From positions 56,993,554-57,057,553 of the forward strand of contig OX485803.1 in NCBI GenBank assembly GCA_950295325.1: a DNA stretch of 64,000 nucleotides, read 5' to 3'. The DNA comes from Polytrichum commune (Eukaryota; Streptophyta; Polytrichopsida; Polytrichales; Polytrichaceae). The notes beneath the pieces are model-generated. The model ran no database searches. It was not told the origin of the DNA and was given only the letters and a program-made list of their open reading frames with translations. This document shows, piece after piece, positions 58,060 to 64,000 of this stretch (position 1 is the stretch's first letter; each line of letters opens with the position of its first letter). A program made the position numbers and the translations under genes.

Positions 58060-59702
58060 GATTAACATTGTTTGAGAAGCTCGATTGGTGAGAGGCGACA
58101 TAGCTTTTTGGGAAACATTCCCACTCCTGTTGCTATATGGCACATGACAACATTTAATGGAATCCAGGCAAAGCATATTGTGGTGTTAACTTGGTACTCA
58201 GGCTTGTGATTTTGTGTTGCCAGGGATTCCCCAAACCATTTAAAGGTGCACATGGACATGCCTTGATGACAAAAAGAAGACTAGGACGTTATACCGCTGC
58301 CAATGCTGAAGCTGATAAGTCCATCTTATGGATAAAGAGAAGCTATTATCATGCCCCAATTTTATGGTTCCAATATCTTGAATTCAAACATAATTAGCCA
58401 GGTTGAATTTCGTATTTGAGATTATGTCTGTCAATAGATTTTTAACGCTTTAAAGGGAACATCGGGTCACAATGGCATGCCCCAACAATCTCTCGCTTCC
58501 ATGAATATCATATATTCTTGTTTGATAAAGGTGCATTTGCGAGCCTGCATTCAGAGGTACCTTTCAAGTGATGATGAAGGTCTACATGAGAACTCACCTT
58601 GTCAGTGTGGAGGTGCATTGGCAGATCCTATGGACAGGGACAATTTGTAGGCATTCCGTGATTACATGTTTCAAATGCTTGAAATAAAAAAAAGACAGTC
58701 AACCTCAATCTTACATGTGAGGTGTCTGTCAATTGATTTCAATGCTCTAGAAACATGAGTTTGTGGCACGTCATAAGTTTCTCATCCATTGTTTGCCAAC
58801 AGCTAACCTTACAAGAGATGGTGAAGGTTAACATTAATACTAACCCGGCCAGTCTTGAGGCGGAATGATTGATGTTATTGATAGACACAATCTGTTTGGC
58901 ATGCCGCAAGTTATGTTTCTACATGCTTGAAATTAAACAAAGATGGCCAACCTCAATGTCATATGGAAGGTGACTCTCAATGGATTTCAAGGCTTTGGAG
59001 ACATCACCTCATGGCATGCCACAACATTTTCATTTCTTGTTTGTCAATGACTCATTATGCCAGTCGGCCTTCAGAGCTACCTTCCGAGGCATGATGAGGG
59101 TTGAGATGAATACTAACTCTGCCGGTGTTGAGGAGGAATGATTGAGGTTATTGCCAGGCATAACCTGTTTAGCATGCTGTGAGTTGTTGTTTTTAAAAGC
59201 TTGAAATCAAACAAAGATGGCCAACCTCAAATTCGTATGGAAGGTGTCTGTCAATTTATTTTAAGGCTTTGGAAACATTCTCATTTCTTGTTTGTCAGTG
59301 ACTTATTTTGCCAGCGCTAGCTTCCAAGGTATGAATCATGATATGGGTTGACATGAATACTAACCTTACCAGCGCTGATGTGGAATATGGACAAGGAGAC
59401 TCTGTTGGCATGCTGTGATCTTTCGTTTCCAAAAGCTTGAAATCAAACGAAGATAGCCAATCTGGAACTTCACATCTGAGGATGAGTCTGTCAACCGATT
59501 TCAAGGCTCTGGAAACATCATGGCCATGCCGCAATAATCTCACCTTTCCAGCATCAATTATCTTCAAGTTACACATCGGCTGCCTGCCAATGCGGAGCGC
59601 TGTAATCCAGTTGAGGAGGGCAAGTGCGTGATCGGCTTCAAGGTTTTCAAACACGCGACCTCTCTCCAAGCTGCAAGATTCTTCATCTTCCGCCAGAATC
59701 AC
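58060..59702 (-). pseudogene. Repeated gene-like fragments, possibly LRR
   Basis: Three or more diverged blocks of about 250 bases share GGCATGCC.CAA, ATGGCCAACCTCAA and GATTTCAAGGCTTTGGA. On the minus strand the best-preserved block, 59295-59702, is open for 135 residues with leucine spacing (ALKSVDRLILRCEVPDWL) that could be leucine-rich-repeat sequence. No complete domain is visible. A frameshifted copy is at about 61800-62000, and related pieces lie at 16435-16715. The LRR call is weak; tandem debris of an unrecognised gene is equally possible. Confidence 0.35.
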
Positions 59703-60117
59703 TATTTCAATATTTTGACCATTTTACCAGGGCTACATAGCTACAGCGGCATACAAAATAAGAAAGCTATGAAGTTTCCTAATATTTGATGAGCAATGCG
59801 TTCAAGCTTTGACTGGATCTCAGACTTGAAGATAGATTGGCCATGTCATTAGACTAGCTTCCTAAGTAATTACTTAACTACCGGTAGACATGCTGAAATG
59901 CAGTGTGCCAGGCAGTGTGTATGTTTGACAAATTTCATGTGACGTTGAACCTCAAATCCAAAGTGTCACGTAACGTTTTCAAAAACAAAAATGAATGTCA
60001 ATTGACATCTACATTTTATTCCAAAATGTCACCTCAATTTTTGGCTTACAGAATCTTTTAGAAAACTAATATTTTGAATAATAAAAAACAAACTTGATTT
60101 GTAACAAAAAAAAACTA

Positions 60118-60900
60118 TCAATCGAGCGTAAGTATCCTTCGGTCTCGCATGTTTCTCCAAATGTTGAAGGTGGTAGCCCAATCCATTGCATCCACTTCAA
60201 GCCCACAAAGAGAAACCCGCATAAGAGCATCAAGGGTCTTCAAGTTCAACCTATTGCGCAAGTGGCTTTTGATTGCATTTTGTTTGGAAAATCCTCTCTC
60301 ACAAATAGCTATACTTGATGGAATGAGTCTAATTTTTTGCCAAAGTTGCATAAGTTTAGGCCAATTTGTGTGCCATTCCAAATTGCTAACACATATGCGT
60401 CAAGCCTCAAATATCGTTTTGTTCTCACACTCATGTCGAAGTGTTTCCGTAAATTCCAAGAGTTCTCCCTTACACATGTCACTCTCTTCTTCAGTGTATT
60501 GAAACTTCAACAATATCCTTTCGAGCCACAATTCGGTATTTGTGATTCGGTGACTATCATCGCTTGGATAATTACGAGTGCTAAAAAGTTTGGTTGCATT
60601 GAATATTGAAAGGTCTGGGAAACAATCATTCAAAGCATAAACAACTCTTTGCACATAAGATGCACCCAATAACATGCATCGTTGTAGTTCATTGGGCCCA
60701 TCGGTTGCCAATGCATGAATAATACGATCTCCTTTATTATTTTCATAACTCAATTGAAGATTTTTTGTAAATTCCCTCAAGAATTCCCAAATTCCCAAAT
60801 TCTTGCTTGTACGACCAAACATAGGTACATTCCCATATAAAATCCTAACCGAAAGCAGGCGTTGATCTTTGTGCCACTTCTACGTCATTTTTGCAATAAG
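60118..60900 (-). pseudogene. hAT transposase remnant, ZNF862-like C-terminus
   Basis: On the minus strand one frame runs from KWHKDQRLLSVRILYGN through LWLERILLKFQYTEEESD to ICERGFSKQNAIKSHLRNR and LKTLDALMRVSLCGLE. The ERGFSKQN and R-x-x-L-x-x-x-x-L-x-x-L-M-R pattern is the dimerisation region of hAT-like proteins of the ZNF862/DUF4371 type. A TGA at 60400-60402 interrupts it and another stop lies just upstream of KWHKDQ. The N-terminal and catalytic parts are missing or unrecognisable. Confidence 0.75.
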
Positions 60901-61444
60901 AAGCCTCTCCAGCTCCAAGAAAGCTCAAAGGGATTCAAATGCTTTCAACAAGGGAGCTTTGCGATTCAAAGGGAATTGCTCAAAACAACTTTGGTTGAAA
61001 GCAAGAAAAACTCACATTGGTTGGAAGCAAGAAAAAACTCATATGGAGTGGAGGGTGTGCAAGCACCACGGTGATACAAACATTTGCCTCGCCATGTTCC
61101 TAGTTAGTCTCGCTCTCCGATCACCGTCTTAGCTCCCGGTTACAAAGGAAATTGCAAGAGCAAAGTTGAATTTAAGTATGTGAGTGAGTGTAGGAAGTTC
61201 TCCTACTGTTATGGGTTATGTTTTCCGGATACTTGAGCTGCACTTTATAGTACTCAAGTAATACGTGTCATTTCAATTTCTAGTGTGTCAATTGACGTGT
61301 GGTTTTTTTTCTTCACAAGTCACAGTACGTGTCAATTTCTAGATTGTGCGTGTCAATTGATGTGCAATTTTTTTTTAAATTTTTTTTTGCGTGTCAAAAG
61401 AGAAAAACTTGCAAAAACTTTGTCAAACATATACACTGGTGCCA

Positions 61445-62390
61445 GGGGCTCTGTCTCCATATATAATAGCTCTAGTATGAAATTATCTTACACTGTTCCC
61501 CAGCACACATGTACCATATTTTTGTTAACAAAAGTCAAGTCTCCAGAGCAGGAAGTTTGTTCCCTCATGTTCAGATAATAATGGAGTGCAGATTTGCAGT
61601 GTCTATTCCACCTGTGGTGGTCCAAGACAATTGAAATTAGTAAGGCACTGTCAGCTCCATTACCAGATTTGGGGTTGCATACAGACTCTGGAGGCATTTG
61701 AGTGGAGGCATTTGTGTGATATGTTTCTTTGTTTATTCAGTCGTGCTATGTGCTAATTTGGATGATCAGTTCGTGAAAAAGCTTCAACTTCAAGGCTTTG
61801 GAGAAAACATGTCATGGCATGCCACAATACAATCTTGCCCTTGAAGCCATCATCAATTGGCATGTTCAATCTTCAGATCGGCTGCCTCCTAAGGTGAAGC
61901 CCTGTGATCCAATTGTGGAGAGTAAGTTTCTGATCCGCTTCAAGGTTTTCAAACGCGACTTCTCTCCACACTGCAAGATTCTTCATCTTCCACCAAAATC
62001 ATTAATTTTTTGTCATTTGTATCATTTTTGCTACATAGCAACAGTTCCATATACAATAAGGATGACAACTGCTTTCAAGTTTCCCATACTACCTAGTTGA
62101 TGATGAACAATATGGTCAAGGTCTGACTAGGCTTCCTCTGACCTGAAGATGGGAGTCTGTGATCCTCAATCAACATGAAACTCTAGATCTTAGAAATTTA
62201 CTTTCGCTAACAGATAGAACTGCAATGTGCAAGTCTAGGGGTTTTGTCTCCATATATACAGCTCTAAGGTGCAGGAATTATCTTGCACTGTTATCTAGGA
62301 TACGTGGACCATAAATTTCACTATTCATCAAATTTCTTGAGCGGCAGGGATTTTGTTTGGTCATGTTTTCATGATATTATAGTGCAGGGC
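61445..62390 (+). repeat. Segmental duplication pair
   Basis: 61445-61590 and 62228-62390 share CTCCATATAT..AGCTCTA, ATTATCTT.CACTGTT and ATAAT..AGTGCAG in order. Likewise 59571-59850 matches 61873-62150 (CGGCTGCC, TTCAAGGTTTTCAAAC, TGCAAGATTCTTCATCTTCC). The block was duplicated, and the hAT remnant at 60.1-60.9 kb lies between two copies. Confidence 0.6.
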
Positions 62391-62399
62391 CTGCAGTAT

Positions 62400-63377
62400 C
62401 TATTTCACCAAGATGGTCTTCCCTACTGGAATGCAGTGAATGAATGTCATATTCGTTTGTCAACTTTGTGACATTCTAAGTTTTCACTGAGAGAAAGTGT
62501 CATATTTGTGACATTATTGTGTTTAATAAGTTAACGCAGTCAAAATGCATTAGTGAATTGCACCTTGAGTTAGTAAGGCACTTTCATATTCCTTACTAGG
62601 TTTTGGGCTCGAAACATGTTTTGGATTGTGTTGGTACCAAAAAGATCATGGATCACTATGGACTTATGACTTGATAGATCATATCATGGTAGACTTAGAA
62701 ACTATTATTGCACTAGCTACAATAACTTTTGTAGTAGAAAAAAACTTGTATGAGTTACATCCTACGGATGAAAAAGCGTTTAATGATTTTAATAATGATA
62801 AATAAGTACTTTTAAAGTGAACAATTTTCAAGCCTATTTGTTAGACCATGTTTCTCATTGTATACGTAATATGTTGGGCTTTTTCTTTGTAAATTTACTT
62901 TGAAAATATACATACATATATATTACCTTTTATATACATAATATATATGTATGCACATCATATTTTGAATGAAAGAAAAACCATATATAGGGGTATCAAT
63001 TTGGAGGTGACACACACATGTTATACCTGAATTCTAACACTTAGTGCACTCCCCAGGCTATTACTAGAGTAACAATCAAGTGACATGTTCATTGCGATTG
63101 TAGCAATCAACTACCGTGTCGACTGCCATAGTAGCAATCGACTACTATCATAAGCAATCAATTTTATGGTGAAGTTTTAACAAGGACACCATTTGGTAAA
63201 AACATTGTTACCATAGTGATGTCCGATGGAACACAATATTCATTAAAATGAGAGTTTTCCAGTGAATTGAGAGTACATAAAGCAAACTATTAATCCAAGA
63301 ATGAAATGAAAACCACTGGAAAGTTGTAGAGTACAAGTAAAAAAATAACATTTGATTTTCCGCCGTAAATTCCGCCG
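62400..63377. other. AT-rich spacer, no gene
   Basis: Contains TATATACAT-rich sequence near 62900-62960 and two GTAGCAATC.ACTAC motifs near 63090-63155. A fragment of the foldback arm (CATTAAAATGAGAGTTTTCC) lies at about 63242. No coding region seen. Confidence 0.5.
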
Positions 63378-63740
63378 TAGTTTCCATTAAAATGAGAGTA
63401 TGTTAAGCTAGGAAATCGACTCATTTAGGTCGACTCAACCTAAATTGACAACATATTGTCCTCATTTAGGTCGACTCAACCTAAATTGACAACATATTGT
63501 CCTCATTTAGGTCGACTCAACCTAAATTGACTAACATATTGTCCTCATTTAGGTCGACTCAATCTAAATTGACTAACATAATTGTCCTCATTTAGGTCGA
63601 ATCAACCTAAATTGACAACATAATTGTCCTCATTTAGGTCGACTCAACTTAAATTGAGAACATAATGTCCTCATTTAGGTCGACTCAACCTAAATGAATT
63701 GATTTCCCAGCTTCACATACTCTCATTTTAATGGAAACTA
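63378..63740. mobile_element. Foldback/MITE element with internal hairpin array
   Basis: Arms of about 52 bases, 63378-63429 and 63689-63740, are nearly perfect inverted repeats (TAGTTTCCATTAAAATGAGA at the outer end). Between them are seven head-to-tail units of 41-43 bases. Each contains CATTTAGGT then ACCTAAAT, so every unit can fold as its own small hairpin. No target duplication was identified and no protein is encoded. Confidence 0.8.
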
Positions 63741-63883
63741 CACGTCTGAAGTATAATCTAGTATTTATCAACCTAACATGACTTTTAGGTGTCCAAATGG
63801 CCAATATTATTTTGAGAGGATCCCACTCTCTCAAAATATTGAATATCGTGTTATGGGTATCACGCCCAAATGTGACACAACAT

Positions 63884-63981
63884 GATGACATCACATCGTT
63901 TGAGTATGATATCATTTAATGATGTGATGTCATCACGTTTTGTGCTCGTATGACATTCTCTGTGACATGATGACATCACAT
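63884..63981. repeat. TGATGACATCACATC repeats, direct and inverted
   Basis: The 15-mer occurs at about 63884-63898 and 63967-63981 in direct orientation, with its complement between at about 63919-63933. The first pair can form a stem around about 20 bases. It reaches almost to the window edge, so the full structure may continue outside. Confidence 0.7.
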
Positions 63982-64000
63982 CATCATTGCACGCAGGCAA

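Noticed and set aside
1-64000. tRNA, rRNA or other structured RNA genes
   Set aside because: No cloverleaf boxes or rRNA-like blocks were noticed by eye. A covariance-model scan would be needed to exclude them.

Overview
This is nuclear DNA from a green plant or streptophyte relative. The evidence is a spliced SUVH-type histone H3K9 methyltransferase gene (SRA, pre-SET, SET and post-SET domains), GT-AG introns, TTTAGGG-like telomeric motifs and a dense mix of transposon remnants. DUF7869-type, hAT, LINE and LTR debris in long AT-rich spacers would fit an early-diverging streptophyte (charophyte, bryophyte, lycophyte or fern), but the sequence does not settle the species.

Layout. 0-7 kb: AT-rich spacer, one solo-LTR-like element with a 35-bp minisatellite (3698-5444) and a decayed DUF7869 transposase fragment. 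7-15.1 kb: the SUVH gene on the minus strand, 13 coding exons resolved, with an apparent 1-nt insertion in the pre-SET exon. 15-20 kb: spacer with dispersed repeats. 20.3-23.4 kb: a broken DUF7869-type transposase-like gene (minus strand). 23.5-25.4 kb: a second copy of the same LTR with a perfect 5-bp target duplication and an unrelated minisatellite.

25.4-37.7 kb is the most unusual part. A GC-richer, spliced plus-strand gene reads as a ParB-like domain (IDGQHS) followed by a beta-class DNA-methyltransferase-like domain with a degenerate catalytic motif, then an acidic/coiled-coil/proline-rich linker and an FCP1-like phosphatase domain whose nucleophile aspartate is tyrosine. The locus carries about 33 copies of one 18-bp palindrome, TACGAACGNNCGTTCGTA. 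Thirteen lie upstream, 17 in the four introns, and three in exons. I saw none elsewhere in the window. A ParB-like protein surrounded by parS-sized palindromes suggests a protein and its DNA sites, but that link is inference.

38.3-43.7 kb: an inverted, decayed paralogue of the ParB/methyltransferase-like gene that lacks the palindromes. Beside it lies a third LTR copy split by a hAT-type element with a perfect 8-bp target duplication. 43.7-64 kb: AT-rich spacer with a 180-bp tandem repeat, two hAT transposase remnants (47.3 and 60.5 kb), a LINE-type RNase H remnant (52.7-54.3 kb), duplicated gene-like debris (58-62 kb) and a foldback element with internal hairpin repeats (63.4-63.7 kb). No rRNA, tRNA or CRISPR array was recognised.
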